Positions 43,287 to 56,629 of a DNA stretch of 64,000 nucleotides are shown piece by piece. The stretch spans positions 164,831,401-164,895,400 of the forward strand of contig NC_133158.1 in assembly GCF_040802235.1 (NCBI RefSeq), read 5' to 3'. Under the pieces are notes generated by a model, which was given only the letters and a program-made list of their open reading frames with translations, was not told the DNA's origin and did no database searches. The stretch is from Manis javanica. Taxonomy: Eukaryota > Chordata > Mammalia > Pholidota > Manidae. The stretch's first letter is position 1; every line of letters starts with the position of its first letter. The position numbers and the translations under genes are program-made.

Positions 43287-46200
43287 GGTGTTTATTTTTT
43301 GTAGTACTCTCATAACACTTTGTATTTCTTTGGTGTAGGTGTAACTTTTCTTCCATTTCTTATTTTATTTGAGTCCTCTTTTTCTTGATGACTTCGTTTC
43401 TTTTTTTCTTTTTTCTTTTTTTTGGTTTAAAACAAAGGCTTTTATTTAAATTTAGCATCAGGTTTAGCTATGGACTCAAAGAATCTTAGAACCATTAAGG
43501 AGCCTTAGAGCATGTCTCTGCCTTTTCTCTCCACCCCAAAACACACACATCAGTCCTAGTCTTCAGAAGCATCAGACAGAGATCCACTTGACAGTCCCTC
43601 TTTCAGTGTGTGTGGAATTTACAATAAGCCCTCTCAGCATTCATTCACACATGTACTGAATTTTGTACAGGGTCAGATCACAACGCAGAGCAGAGCCCTC
43701 GCTGCGCTGCTGGCACCTCCGTGTGCTTAGAAAGAGCCACTCCTGCTAAGAAGCACTCACAAAAAGGGGCCCCTCTGTTTGCATGCAGCCCTCCTGATAC
43801 ACAACCCGGTGGAGATAAGGTGCCCCTTGCTGGGCGCAAAAGCCTGGCACCACGGTGCAGAGAAGCAGAGCTTGGCTGGATTTCAGCCCCTCCTGGCCAG
43901 GCCGTGTGCAGGGTTCTATGTGATTCTCCGCATATGGTGGTTCTGTTCCAAGGCCCCTAGCTTAGCCCTGAGTAGATGCAGTACCAACCTCTGTAGCAAC
44001 CCATGTAAGGCGTGTCTTTTAATGACAGTACATACAACTCATCGCATCTAAAAATGGCTTCTTCATAGACAGTGTTCACACTTTTCCGCACCCGGGTGCT
44101 TGTTCTCCAGCGCCCGCTCTCCCCTGGAAGGTGCTTCTCAGGGGGGCACACGCTCCACAAAGCCTTCCAACCCAGAAGGCTCGGCTCTGCTGCTGTCACC
44201 TTTATAACTCTCTAGGCCCCCACTCGATGCTTGTCCTGTTAACTTTTTCTTCCAAAGTCTACTTCTCTAGCTACTAGACTAAGCTCCTTAAAAGCCGGAC
44301 ACTTCTGTTTTCCTCCCACAGCCCTCAGCTCAGCATTGTACTCATCGTGGTCATTTATGCATCAACTGATGCGGGACGAAGTCTGTATTGTTTCCAGGAG
44401 GAAGTGAAATTCACTTACGGGCCTATTCAGTTTCAGAGTTTTATTTATTTAGAGACTCTACAGAAACGCAAGCAAGTTAATTCCTAACACAGGAGAGATT
44501 ACGCCCAGCAAGACTTTCACCTCCCAGGCCTTGTCAGCAGTTTATTGAAACTATGCAGAATGTGTTTGTGGGAATGGTGTGGGAGCAGAAAAGTTGGTTT
44601 ATTTTTTTCAAAGAACCAGCTCTCAGTTTTATTTGATGTTATTTCTTTTTCTTTTTCTTTTTTTTAGTTATAATTTATTTCTTTTCTGATGTTTATTATT
44701 TCCTTCCTTTCACTAACCTTGGGGTTCATTTATTCTTCTTTTTCCAGTTCCTTTAGGTGTTAAGGTTTGATTGTTTGAAAATTTTGTTTCTTGAAGTAGG
44801 TCTGTATTGCTATAAACTTCTCTTTTGAACTGATTTTACCGCGTCCCAAAGATTTTGGAATATTGTGTCTCCATTTTCATTTCTCTCAAGATATATTTTG
44901 ATTTCCTCTTTGATTTCTTCATTGACCCATTGGTTGGTTGTTTACTAGCATGTTTTTTACTCTCCATGTGTTTTTTTTTTCCCAGTTTTTTTTTTGTAAT
45001 TACTTCTAGTTTGACACTGTTGTGGTTGGAAAGGATGCTTGACATGATTTCAGTCCTCTTGAATTTATTGAGACTAGTTTTTTGGCCTAACATGTGATCT
45101 ATCCTGGAGAACATTCTATGTGTCCTTGAAAAGAATTGTATTCTGCTGTTTTTCTGTATGTGTTCGTTAAGAATAGAATGTTCTGTATATGTTTGCTAAG
45201 TCCATCTGGTCTAATACATCATTCAAAGCCACTGTTTTCTTGTTGATTTTCTGGCTGGATGATTTAACCATTGATATAAATGGGTTATTAAAGTCCCCTA
45301 CTATTATTGTATTACTATCAATTGCTCTCTTTATGTATGTTAATATTTGCTTTCTATGTTTAGGAGCTTCTATCTTGGGTGCATAGGTATTTACAGTTGT
45401 TATGTCCCCTTGTTGGATAGATCTCTTTACGTAATGCCCTTCTTTGTCTCTTGTTACAGTCTATTTTGTCTCATATGAATATAGCTATCCAGCTTTCTTA
45501 TGGTTTCCATTTGCGTGGAATGTCTTTTTCTATCCCTTCACTTTCAGTATGTATGTGTCTTTTGGTTTGAAGTGAGTCTCTTATAGGCAGCATAAAGATG
45601 AGTTTGTTTTTTACCCATTTAGTCATCCTATGTCTTTTGATTGGAGCATTTAGTCCATTTACATTTAAGTTACCTATAGTTAATGTACTTACTGCCATTG
45701 TTTTCTTGTTTTTGTACTTCTTTTTCTTTCTTCTTCTCTTGTTCTCTTCCCTTGTGATTTGATGACTTTTAAATTTTTTATGCTTGGATTTCTTTCTCTC
45801 TCTTTTGTGTTTCTATTACAGGTTTTTGGTTTGCAGTTATCTTAAGTTTCATATATAACACTCTGTGTATATACCAGTTTTTTAAGTTGAATGTGTGCCA
45901 ATTTGAACACATTCTAAAAGCATTACATTTTTACTCCTTCCTCTACAGTTTATTTATTTGATGGAGTATTTTACACCTATTTATTTTTTGTGTCCCTTGC
46001 CTAATTTTTGTAGATGTAATTGATTTTACTACTTTTGTCTTTTAACCTTCATACCAGCTTTATAAGTGGTTGATCTACTACTACCTTTATAATATGTATA
46101 ATTCTACCCATGAAATTTTTTCTTTCATAATTTTCTTATGTCTAGTTATGGCCTTTTCTTATTTATTTAAGGAAGTCCCTTTAACATTTTTTGTAAGGCT

Positions 46201-48140
46201 GGTTTAGTGGTGGTGAATTCCTTTAACTTATGTTTATCTGAGTAGCTCTTTATATTTCCTTCAATTCTGAATGATAACCCTGCTGGGTAGAATATTCTTG
46301 GTTGTAGGTTTTTTTTTTTCCTTTTAGCATTTTGAATATATCACGTCACTCCCTTCTGGACTGTAAAGGTTCTACTGAAAAATAAGCAGATAGCCTTATG
46401 AGATCTCCTTTGTATGTAACTGTTTACTTTTCTCTTGCTACTTTTAGGATTCTCTCTTTACCTTTAATTTTTGCCATTTTAATTACTATGTCTTGGTGTG
46501 CATCTCTTTGTGTTCATCTTGTTTGGGGCTCTCAGTGGTTCCTGGACCTGGATATGTGTTTCCCTCCCCAGATTAGGGAATTTTTCAGCAATTATATCTT
46601 CAAATTTGTTTTCCATCACTTTCTCTCTCTCCTCTCTGAGATTCCTATTATGTGAATATTAGTATGTTTGATGCTGTCCCAGAAGTCCCTTTACCTCTCA
46701 TTTCTTTTTCTTTCTGCTGTCCAGCTTGAGTGCTTTCCATTACTGTCTTCTAAATTGCTGATCCATTCTGCTTCCTCTAATCTGCTGTTGATTCCCTCTA
46801 GTGCATTTTTCATTTCATTTCTTGTATACCTCAATCCTGCTTGGTTCTTTCTGATATCTTCTCTTTTTGTTGAAGTCCTTCCTGAGTTCACCCACTCTTT
46901 TTCAAAGTCCAGTGAGCATCTTTATAACCACTACTTTGTACTCTCTATCAGATTGCTTAACTCCATTTAATTTAGTTTTCCTGAAGTCTTGTCTTGTTAT
47001 TTCTTTTAGATCTTATTCATTTATCTCCTTTGTTTGACTTTCTGTGTTTGTTTCTATGAATTTAGCAAAAGTGCAATCTCTCCCAGTCTTGAAGGTAGTC
47101 AAGTAGCCATATTTAGAAGTCATCCTGTGTGGCCCAGTGGCACAATCCCCCCTCATTACCAGAACCAGGTGCTCCAAGGTGGGCTGTGTGTACCCTCATG
47201 TTGTGACTGGGCCATGACTGCTGCAGGCACACTGATAGGTGGGGCTGGCTGCAATGACTGGCTATGATGACTGTGGGTACACTGATGGGCAGGGCTTGCC
47301 CCCAGCATGGCTGGCTGATAGGCCCAACCGGAGCTGCTTTGCATGTGCTGGTGAGTTAGCTCCCAGTGTGGATGGCTGTGAGGCCTGGCTACAACTGTTG
47401 TGGGTATTTGTAGGGGTTGCTTTGGAGGGGCACCTGCTGGCATACCTGTTGTTTGGGGAAGGTTAGGCAAGTGGGTCTGTAGGGAGATGCCATTGTGGGT
47501 TAAGAGGTGCTAGTAAGGTAGATGGAGAATGTCAGAACTGGAACCTGCTAGTGTTAGGACAGCTAGGCTGAAAGATGGCAAATAAAAAAAGTGGCACTTT
47601 AGTTCCTGGAGAAAGTTCCTACAGATAGATACCTGTCTCTCTGGCACATGCCCTAAAGCTACTCAGTAAATCTTCACATACAACCCAGATGCTTTTCGAA
47701 CTGCTGCTTCTGTGTTGGGTCTGAGTGAGTGACTCTGTGTGCACACAGTGTGTCCTTTAGGAGCAGTCTCAGTTTCTGATAGCCCTCCCGCTCTCCTGGG
47801 ATTAGCCCTGTTGATATTCAAAGCCAGGGGCTAGTCTTCCTGCTGCAGATCCCCAGGGTAGGAGTGCCCGATGTGGGGCTTGAACCTCTTGCTCCTCAGG
47901 GAGGAACTCCATGCCTGCTGTGGCTCACCACACCAGGGATCTGGTTCCTGACTGCATCTCTGCCCCTTCTACCCTTCTTGATGTGACTCTTTCTTTATAT
48001 CTTTAGCTGTGGAAGAGCTATTCTGGTAGTCTTTAGGTCATTCTTGGAGCTGCACTATGTGTAGTTGTGGCCTTAGTGTGTCCTTGGGAGGAGGTGAGCT
48101 CAGGATCCTCCTACTGCACCATCTTCCCCTGTTTCCCCTG
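43287..48140 (-). mobile_element. Old L1 with 5' UTR, ORF1 and ORF2 endonuclease, interrupted by a retrocopy
   Basis: The right end CACCATCTTCCCCTG is the complement of the L1 start. Going leftward come the 5' UTR (47.0-48.1 kb), ORF1 remnants (about 46.4-46.9 kb, coiled-coil text), an ORF2 start with LNVNGLNAPIKRHR near 45.68 kb and endonuclease text to 44.59 kb. The ORF2 segment FFEKI-like then continues at 43290-43400 after a 1.18 kb insertion. The 3' two thirds of ORF2 are absent. Many stops and indels show an old copy. Confidence 0.82.
43401..44580 (-). pseudogene. Processed retrocopy of an unidentified mRNA, probably 3' UTR-rich, nested in L1
   Basis: On the minus strand the insert ends with AATAAA (43445-43440), about 18 bases, then an A-rich tail (43424-43401). 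These are signs of a reverse-transcribed polyadenylated RNA. It splits a single L1 ORF2: the L1 text before and after joins with about 15 bases lost. An 80-codon open stretch (44199-43957) includes TRVRKSVNTVYEEAIFRCDE and a terminal CIYSGLS; it starts at GTG with an in-frame stop upstream, so it may be a coding tail or chance. An antisense MIR/L2-like piece at about 44218-44366 argues for a long 3' UTR source. I cannot name the parent gene. No clear target duplication was found. Confidence 0.6.
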
Positions 48141-48142
48141 CC

Positions 48143-50575
48143 TACCAGTTTTTGTATGACATACCTTTTTATTTTGAAAAGCAGATACAAGGAGTGGAAT
48201 TACTAAGTCATATGGTAAATGCTTATAAGAAGCTGTCAGTTTTCCAGAGCCACTGCACATTCCCAGCAACTATGTTATGAGTTTCAGTTGCTCTCCAAAC
48301 CATTAGCACTTGATGTTTTATTTTTTTTTTAAGTAGCCATTTTAAATTGAAGAGATATCTCATGGTAAGTAGCTATTTCCCTAATAGCTGATGTTATTGA
48401 TCACCTCTTAATATGATTATTTGCCATTTATATATTCTCTTTGGTGACATATCTATTTAAAAATTGGTTTGTTGGGGGGAAAAAGAAAGGGGTCATTAAG
48501 ATTAGCATGTATAATGTGGGGGGGAGGCATGGGGAGGGCTGTGCAACACAGGGAAGACAAGTAGTGATCTACAGCATCTTACTATGCTGATGGACAGTGA
48601 TTGTAATGGGGTTTTTGTGGGGGGGACCTGGTGAAGGGGGGAGTCCAGTAAATATGATGTTCCTCATGTAATTATAGTTCAATGATACAAAAAAAATTGG
48701 GTTGTTTTCTTACTATTGGATTTAAATAATTCTTTATTAAATAAACCAATAATTTACCAGATAGGCAATTTGCAAATATTCCCAGTTAGGAATCTATCAA
48801 GTAAAACATTCTTAGCTTTTTTTATTCTCTTAACAGTGACTTTTACAGAGCAGACATGATTAATGAAATCCAATTTGTCTATTTTTTCTTTTATAGATAG
48901 TGATTTTTGGCTCATGTCTAGGATATTTTGCTTAATCCCAGGTCATTAAGATTTTTCTTCTCTGTTTTCTTCTAAAAGTCTTAGTTTTGTCTTTTATATT
49001 TATACCTCTGATCCATTTGGAGTTAAATTTTGTGTGAGGTGGGAGGTTTAGGTCAAAGTTCATTCTTTCGCCTGTACCTATCTAATTGTCCCAGTACCTT
49101 TTCTGTATTGACTAACCTTTCTCCATTGAACTGTCTTTGCACCTATATGATCTATTGACCCAGGATTCTATGAGTGTATATCTGGACTCTGTTCTATTCC
49201 AAAGACCTATTTGTTTTTCCCTTTGCTAATACCACACTCTCTTGATTGTCCAGTGTCCTGACTCTCCTGGTTTATGGTAAGTCTTCAGATCAGGTTGTGT
49301 GATTCCTCCAACTTTGTTCGTCTTTTCCAAGTTTTTTGGTTATTTTAGTTCCTTTGCACTTCCATATAAATTTTAGAATCAACTTGCCCATATCTACAAA
49401 AATGTCCTGCTGGGATTTCTATTGGAATTAAATTAAATCTACCAATCAATTTGCGGCCAGTTTTTTGCTGTCTTTACTTTTTAGTCTTCCAGTCCATGAA
49501 CACAGTATTTCTCTATATTCAGATTTCCTTTGATATATCACTTCTGTAATTTTTAGCAGGTGGATGCTGTATGTGTTAGATCTGTACCTATTTCCTTTTT
49601 TTAGCCTATTGTAAATAGTATTAACAGTACAATAGTATGTGTTGACCATATATTCTGTGGCTTTGATAAACTCTTACTGGTTCTAGGAGGGTTGTTTTGT
49701 TTGGTAGATTCCTAAGGATTTTCTAACAATCATGTATGTGAATATAGACAGTTTTATTTCTCTTCTCCCTAACTCTATGCACTTTTTCTTGTCTTGCTGT
49801 ATTGCCTAGGACTTCCTCCATGATGATTAATGGGAGTGGTGAGAGTAAATATCCTTGTTTTGTTCCCAGTCTTGGCGGAAGACCACTTAGTCTTTTATCA
49901 TTAAGTATGATGTTAGCTGTAGAATTTTTTAGATGTTCTGCATCAGGTTGAATAAATCTTTTTCAGTTCCTAGTTTGCTGAGTGTTTTTATCATGAAGGG
50001 ATGCTTAATTTTGTTATGTGCTTTTCTGCATTAATTGATATGATGACAAGGTCTTTCTTTTTTAGGCTGTTATATGGTAGATTACAATGATTAATTTTCT
50101 TGATATTGATATTTGAATATGAGTCAGCCTTGCATTCCTGGGATAGACTATTTTGTTGTGGTACACTGATTTTTTAAAACATATTCCTCGGTTTTATTTC
50201 CTAATAGCTTTCTCCATCTATATTAATCTGTAGTTTGTTCATGTCCAGTTTTGGATTAGGGTAATTCTTTCCTCAAAAAATGAGTTAGAAAGTGCTTCCT
50301 TGTCTTTTATTTTCTGGAAGGGATTGGTAAAATTGTTGTCATTTCTTCTTTAACTTTTTAGTTGAATTTACCATTGATACCCTCAGGACTTGAAGATTTC
50401 TTTTTGTATTTCAGGAGCATTTACTCTGTGAATGAAACTTGTTTTACAGTTGCAGAACCATTCAGATTATCTATTTCACCATGACTGAGTTTTGGTAGTT
50501 TTCAGCTTTTGTGGAATTGGTCCATTTCATCTAAGTTGTTAAATTTATGTGCTATCCACACATGCTGAATGTGTG
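48143..50575 (-). mobile_element. Old L1 ORF2/3' region
   Basis: The plus strand reads as complement of ORF2: TTTGTTCCCAGTCTTGGCGG, GACTTCCTCCATGATGA-like text, GCATTCCTGGGATAGAC and TTTGATGAAGCAAG-like zones, with 3' sequence at the left. The copy is heavily decayed. A short young L1 is nested at 48474-48691. Confidence 0.78.
48459..48706 (+). mobile_element. Short young L1 3' end nested in the old L1, with 15-bp target duplication
   Basis: About 218 bp of the young L1 3' UTR (GATTAGCATGTATAATGTGG, ATCTTACTATGCTGATGGAC) ends in an A-rich tail. AAAAATTGGTTTGTT (48459-48473) and AAAAATTGGGTTGTT (48692-48706) flank it, 14 of 15 identical. It matches the 3' end of the L1 at 15.4-15.6 kb. Confidence 0.92.
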
Positions 50576-50689
50576 GGTCCCAAGGCCTAAAACCACTTCA
50601 GCCTCAGCTCCAGGCCCCCTTCTCCAATCAGCTTTTCCTAGAGAGGTCTGCATTGTGCTTTACAGATTAAGAAAATTCCAGTGACTTCT

Positions 50690-52835
50690 ACTTCTAGGAA
50701 GGTGGAATAATTGTATTTTTCCCTATTCCTCTTGCTCAGTACAACTAAAAGCCTGGATATTACCTATACTATATAGAAAGATCTTAAAGGTGAGAGAAGA
50801 AAGACTGGCTAAGCACTTTAAGACCAGCAGAACAAGATGATGGCAAGTTCCTTGGGTTTTCTTTTGCCTTATCTATCCCAAACTTGGAGCTGAAAAAGCC
50901 AGCACCTGGAAATGCCAATGAGTACAGACACACATAAAAAAAATCCCCAACAAAAGACTAATCTCCTTAGCTGAAGGAACTTAGAGAATAACCACTTTAC
51001 CCAAGCCGAGCACCACGGGAGAGACTCTGGCCCCACCCCTACTTGTGCCAGCGTAGTCATCCGCCCTCTTCAGTGCTACAATGAGGTAGCTCAACACCCC
51101 TGCCTGGGTGGTATCAGAAAATGCCAACTAAGGAGCCAGGCCGGTAGCAAGGTCCCTCCCCCCTGGGGTTTCAGAGGAAACACATGGGGAGCCTGGACTT
51201 CCATCCCACCTGACACTAAGAATGCACCCTCTCCTCAGTTATCAATGGCAGCTGAGTGCAAATTTGGACTCTGTCTCTGCCTGTCAGTGGTGCAACCCCT
51301 TCCTCTAACAGAGTGATATCAGAGAAAGCCAGCTAAAATAGATTTAAATAAGACCCAGAATCTTATAATGTGAAAATGCCCAGGTTTTAATAAAAAATCA
51401 TCTTTCATACCAAAAACCAGGAAGATCTCAAAACAAATGTAAAAAAGTCAACAGATGCCAACACTGAGATGACATATACATTAGAATTTCTGACAGAGAT
51501 TTAAAGCAACTATGATAAAAATGCTTCAGTGAGCAAATCTGAGCATAATTGGAACACAAATGAGGAAACAAAAAGCCTCAGCAAAAAAACAGAGATATAA
51601 GAAGAACCATTTGGGTATGTTATAGCTGAAAATGTAATACTTGTTTAAACAGCAGTCTTAGTGGATAGTTCAACAGCAAAACAGAGGACACAGAGGAATG
51701 AAATCAGTGAACTGGAAGACAGGACAAGAAAAATTGCTCAATCTGAACCACAGAGAGAAAACAGACTGAAAAATATTTAAGAATGATAGTATTTTAGTGA
51801 CATGTAGACAAAAAAAATCTAAAAGACATGTCACCAGAGACCATGAAGGAGAAAAAGAGGGCAAGGGCAAGACTAAAAAATACTTGAAGAAATAATGGCT
51901 GAAAAAAATTAAAATTTGGCAAGAGACATAATCCACAGACTCAAGAGGTTGAATGAATACCAAGTAGAATAAATCCAAGAAATGCATGCCAAAACACATT
52001 ATAATTAAACTTCTGAAAGCTAAAGGAGTCCTGAAAGCAGTCAGAAGAATGACACCCTATTGAACAGAAATATGGATGTAATGCCAAAAAGAAGTGGCAC
52101 GATATTTTTCAAGTGTTAAAATAATTGTCAACACAGAATCTTATATTCAATGAACATATCCTTCAAGAATGAAGGAGAAATCAACATTTTCAGATAAAGG
52201 AAAATGAAAAATTGTCACCTTTAGATCCTAAAAGAATAGATAAATTAAGTTCTCTAAACAGAAAAGATAAAAGGAATCTTGGGGGACTCTCTTGTTCCCT
52301 CCTGGCCTGAGCCAGAAGCTCTGTCCTCTTGCTTTATCTCTAAATAAAAGCCTCTGCCTTGCTCTCCTTAAAAAAAAAAGGTGGGGGAGGAATCTTAAAA
52401 AATCAGGTAAGGGGAAAGAACATGGTAAGAAAAAACAGCTAAATACAATTGGTTTTTCTTCTCTTGAATTTTCTGAATTATGTTTGATGGTCGAAGCAAA
52501 AATTACTACACTATGTGATGTTCTAAATATATGTAGAAATATTGAAGACACATAAATAGGGGAGGTTGGGTGAGGTAAAATTTTTACACTGTATACAAAC
52601 TGGTGACACCAGTAGATTCTGGTAAGATACTTACATATATACAAATGCATATAGGAATATATATCTAATATATATATATAATAGCACAACCACCATAAGA
52701 GCTACACAAAGAGATACACTCAGAAATAGTAGAGAGAACTCAAAATGGAATTCTAAATATGTCAAATTAATGCAGGAATACAGGAAAAAGAAAAAGAAAA
52801 GAACAAAGAGAAAATAAGAGAGGAGGGTTAAAAAG
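50690..52835 (+). mobile_element. Old L1 or HAL1-like element: 5' UTR and ORF1 remnant
   Basis: Text such as GGAGAGACTCTGGCCCCACC, AGAATTTCTGACAGAGATTT, GAAATCAGTGAACTGGAAGA and ACACCCTATTGAACAG follows L1M/HAL1-type 5' UTR and ORF1. It contains no endonuclease or RT part before the next element begins, as expected for HAL1 or a truncated L1. Stops are frequent. It is the host of the R-only retrocopy. Confidence 0.65.
52272..52396 (+). mobile_element. Retrocopy of only the R region of the 39.6-kb LTR family, with poly(A) and target duplication
   Basis: The 86-nt core (52283-52368) matches 39582-39667 at about 81 of 86 bases. It starts at the GGGACTC expected as the LTR transcription start and ends at the cleavage site about 20 nt after AATAAA. 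Ten A residues (52370-52379) follow. AGGAATCTT lies at 52272-52280 and 52388-52396. Both U3 and U5 are lacking, so this is not a solo LTR. Confidence 0.85.
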
Positions 52836-52837
52836 AG

Positions 52838-55800
52838 GGTGGAGTAGGGAGACAATGTGGGAACCTCCTCGTACACACACATACCAAGGAAGCAACTACA
52901 GCAAGTATAACCTGAAGAACAGCCCACCTACACCTGGTGAAGAGGAGAAGAGCACATAAGAAAGGGTAAAGTGGCAGAGCCATGGTCAAGCAGGACCCAA
53001 GCTCTTCCCTCATCCCAGCCCACAGGTGGGAGAAAGATAAATGGAGCTGGAGGGGACAGTGCTCAGGAACTCTGCACACTTGGCCCTGGAGATCTGCTTT
53101 GGGAACCCAAGTCCACATTGCCCTGGGTTCTGGTGATTAATGGAGCTGGACACCAGGGACAGTCGGGACGCTCTGGGATGCTGAGATTCCAGCTGCTTGT
53201 GGAGGACAGATACCCTGATACCCAAATCAGAGGTAGCAGTTTGAAAGACTTGCCAGCAGTGGAAGGGGTGCCAAAGGGGTGAAGGTTGGGTGGAGCTCTT
53301 GCTGCAGGAGAAAGGGCAGGTGGACAAAACCTCCCCAACCCTCCCTTGGTGCAACAGATTGGGCACCCTTGGGAGCTCTGATGCTCCATCCCTCTTACTA
53401 GTGGCTCAGCCCCAAGGTGCTTCCTTGTGCACTGTTGGTACACCAGCCCACTCAGCCCAACAGCAATAGACTTTGCTGTCTGGTGGATGGAAAGAGGATC
53501 TTTTAGCTCTCTCAGCCCAATTAGAAACACCTATGAGCACTTTTGAGACAGCTCTGAGCACTTCTTTCAGTAGGTGGCCAAGCATGGTCCTGTGCCTTGC
53601 TGCCACAAATGGGAAACCATGTGACTAGCTGTAGCAGCCATATGCAACCTGTAGCCACCACCTTGCCCAGTTAATAAAGATTACAACAGAAATAAATAGA
53701 GAATAATACAATATAAAAAAATTAATAAAATGAAGAGCTGCTTCTTTGAGAAAATAAAGAAAATAAACCCCTAGCCAGACTTAGCAAGAAAAAGAGCATA
53801 AACAAATAAAATCAGAAATCAAGAAGGAATAATCATAACAGATGCCACAGAAATACAAAGAACTATTAGAGAACACTATGAAAAATTATGAAAAGTTGGA
53901 CAACCTAGAAGAAATGGACAACTTCCCAGAAAAATACAACCTTCCCAGATTGATTCAGGAAGAAACAGAAAACCTGAACAGACCAATTACCAGCAATGAA
54001 ACTGAACTGGTAATCAAAAAATTCTCAACAAATAAAAAGTACAGGACCAATAGCTTCACTGAATTCTACCATTTAAAGAAGAGCTAATACCCATCCTTCT
54101 TAAAGTAGTCCAAAAATTAGAAGAGGAGTGAATACTTCCAAACTCATTCTATGAGGCCACCACTCCTCTAAAACGAAGTATAGACAAAAACACTACAGAA
54201 AAAAAAGAAAATTATAAAAATTTTATAAATTATAAAATTATATAAAGACCAATATACCTGATGAACATAGATGCAAAATGTGCCAGCAAACTATTACCAA
54301 GCCAAATTTAAAGTCATCAAAAGGATCATCCGTCATGACCAAGTGGGATTTATTGGATGGTACTATATTTGTAAATCAATCAATGTCACATACCACATTG
54401 ACAGAAGTATAAAAACCATGATCATGTCAATAGATGTTGACAAAACATTTAGCAAAATTCAACATCAATTCATGATTAAAAAAAACTCAATGGATACTGA
54501 GCATTTGTACCTCAATATAATAAAGGTCATATGTGATAAACTCACAGCTAACATCATACTTAATGGCAAAAAGCTGAAAGCTTTTCCTGTAAGGTCAGGA
54601 ACAAAACAAGAATGTCCAATGTCACCACTTTTATTCAACATAGGACTGGAGATCTTAGCCACAGCAACCAGACAACACAAAGAGATAAAAGGCATTCAAA
54701 CTGGTAAGGAAGAAGTTGTGTTCCTATATGCTAACAGTGAACCAGCAGAAAGAGAAATCAGGAAAACAATTCCATTTGCAATTGCATCAAAAAGAATAAA
54801 ATACCTAGGAAGAAACCTAACCAAGGAAGTGAAAGACTTGTATTCTGAAAATTATAAAACACTCCTGACAGAAATTAAAGAAGACACAAATAAATGGAAA
54901 TCTATCTGTGCTCATGGATAGGAAAATTAATATTGTCAAAATGGCCATCCCGTCCAAAGCAATTTACACATTCAGTGCAATCCCTATCAAAATACCAACA
55001 GCATTTTTCAATGAGCTAGAAAAAATAGTTCTAAAATTCATATGAAACCACAAAAGATCTCAAATAGCCTAGGCAATCTTGAGAAAGAAGAACAAAGCTG
55101 GGGAGATTATGCTCCCTGACTTCAAGCTCTATTACAAAGCTACAGTAATTAAAACATTATGCTACTGGCATAAGAACAGACCCATAGATCAATGGAACAG
55201 AATAAAGAGCCAGATATAAACCCACACATATATGGCCAATTAATATATGATAAAGGAACCATGAATATTCAATGGGGAAAACAGCCTCTTCAATAACTGA
55301 TATAAGGAAAACTGGACAGCTACATGCGAGAGGATAAAACTGGATTGCTGTCCAATTCCATACACAAAAGCATACTTGAAATGGATCGAAGACATGAATG
55401 TAAGACATGAAACCATAAAACTCTTAGAAGAAACATGGCCCTAATTCTCTTGAACATATGCATGAGCAATTTTTTCCTGGACACAACTTCTAGTAAGCAA
55501 TGGAAACATAATAAAAAATGAAGAAATGGGACTACATCAAACTAAAAAGCTTCTGTACTGCAAAGGACACCATCAGGAGAACAAAAAGTCAATGTACAGT
55601 ATGGGAGAATATAGATTTATCTGAAAAGGGGTTAATATCCAAAAGAACTTACATTCTTCAACACCCAAAAAACAAATAACCTAATGAAAAAATAGGTGGA
55701 GAATCTAAGCAGACATTTCTCCAAAGAAGAAATACAAATGGCCAACAGAGATACAGAGAGATGTTCAACATCTTAATCATCAGTGAAATGCAAATCAAAA

Positions 55801-56625
55801 CCACAATGAAATATCACCTTATACCAATTAGAATGGCCTCCACCTAAAAGACAAGAAATAGCAAGTGTTGGTGAGAATGTGGAGAAAAGAGAACCCTCCT
55901 ACACTGTTGGTGGGAATGTATACAGGTATAACCACTGTGGAAAGAAGTATGGAGGTTCCTCAGAAAACTAAAAATAGAAATACCATTTGACCCAGTAATT
56001 CCACTTCTAGGAATTTACCCAGAGAAAACAAAATCCCTGATTTGAAAAGATATACACACTCCTGGGTTTATCACTGCATTATTTACAATAACCAAGATAT
56101 GGAAGCAACCAAAGGGTCCTTTGATAGATAAATGGATAAAGATGTAGTACATATATATAATGGAATATTATTGAGTCATAAAAAAAATTCCTGCCATTTG
56201 CAACAAGATACATGGGTATTATGCTCAGTGAAATAAGCCAAGTGAAGAAAGACAAATACCATATTATTTCACTTATATATGGAATATGAAATCAAAGCAA
56301 AACAGAATGAACAAAACAGTAGTAAACTCATAGACACTGAGAACTGATAGTGGTTACCAGTGGGGAGGGGTTGGGGTGTGTGGGTGGGAAGTGTGAGGGG
56401 GATTAAGAGGCGGAAAACTTCTCCATCATAATGCAAGTTGGTCATGGGGACAGTAGTACAGCATGGGGAATATAGTCAATAACATCTTCCTATGTTGACA
56501 TATAGTAACCACACTAGTTGGGGTGGGGATTTAATAATATGTGTCACTCCTGAACCACTGTGTTGTATATTTGAAATCAATCTAAGATTGTATAGCAACA
56601 ATAATTCAATAAAAAAATAAATAGA
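52838..56625 (+). mobile_element. Old L1: 5' UTR, ORF2 remnants and 3' UTR, ORF1 largely missing
   Basis: A 5' UTR-like stretch with GGAGTAGGGAGACAATGTGG runs to about 53.66 kb. ORF2 begins near the spacer to RT with FFEKIK and continues with MDNFPEKYNLPRL, RT fingers (54.27 kb) and [15 protein letters not shown]. The catalytic FADD block is deleted: GKEEV is followed at once by LYANSE. Thumb and C-terminal zones follow, ending in a G-rich 3' UTR and A-rich tail near 56,590-56,630. ORF1 and endonuclease are missing. Confidence 0.82.
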
Positions 56626-56629
56626 AAAT

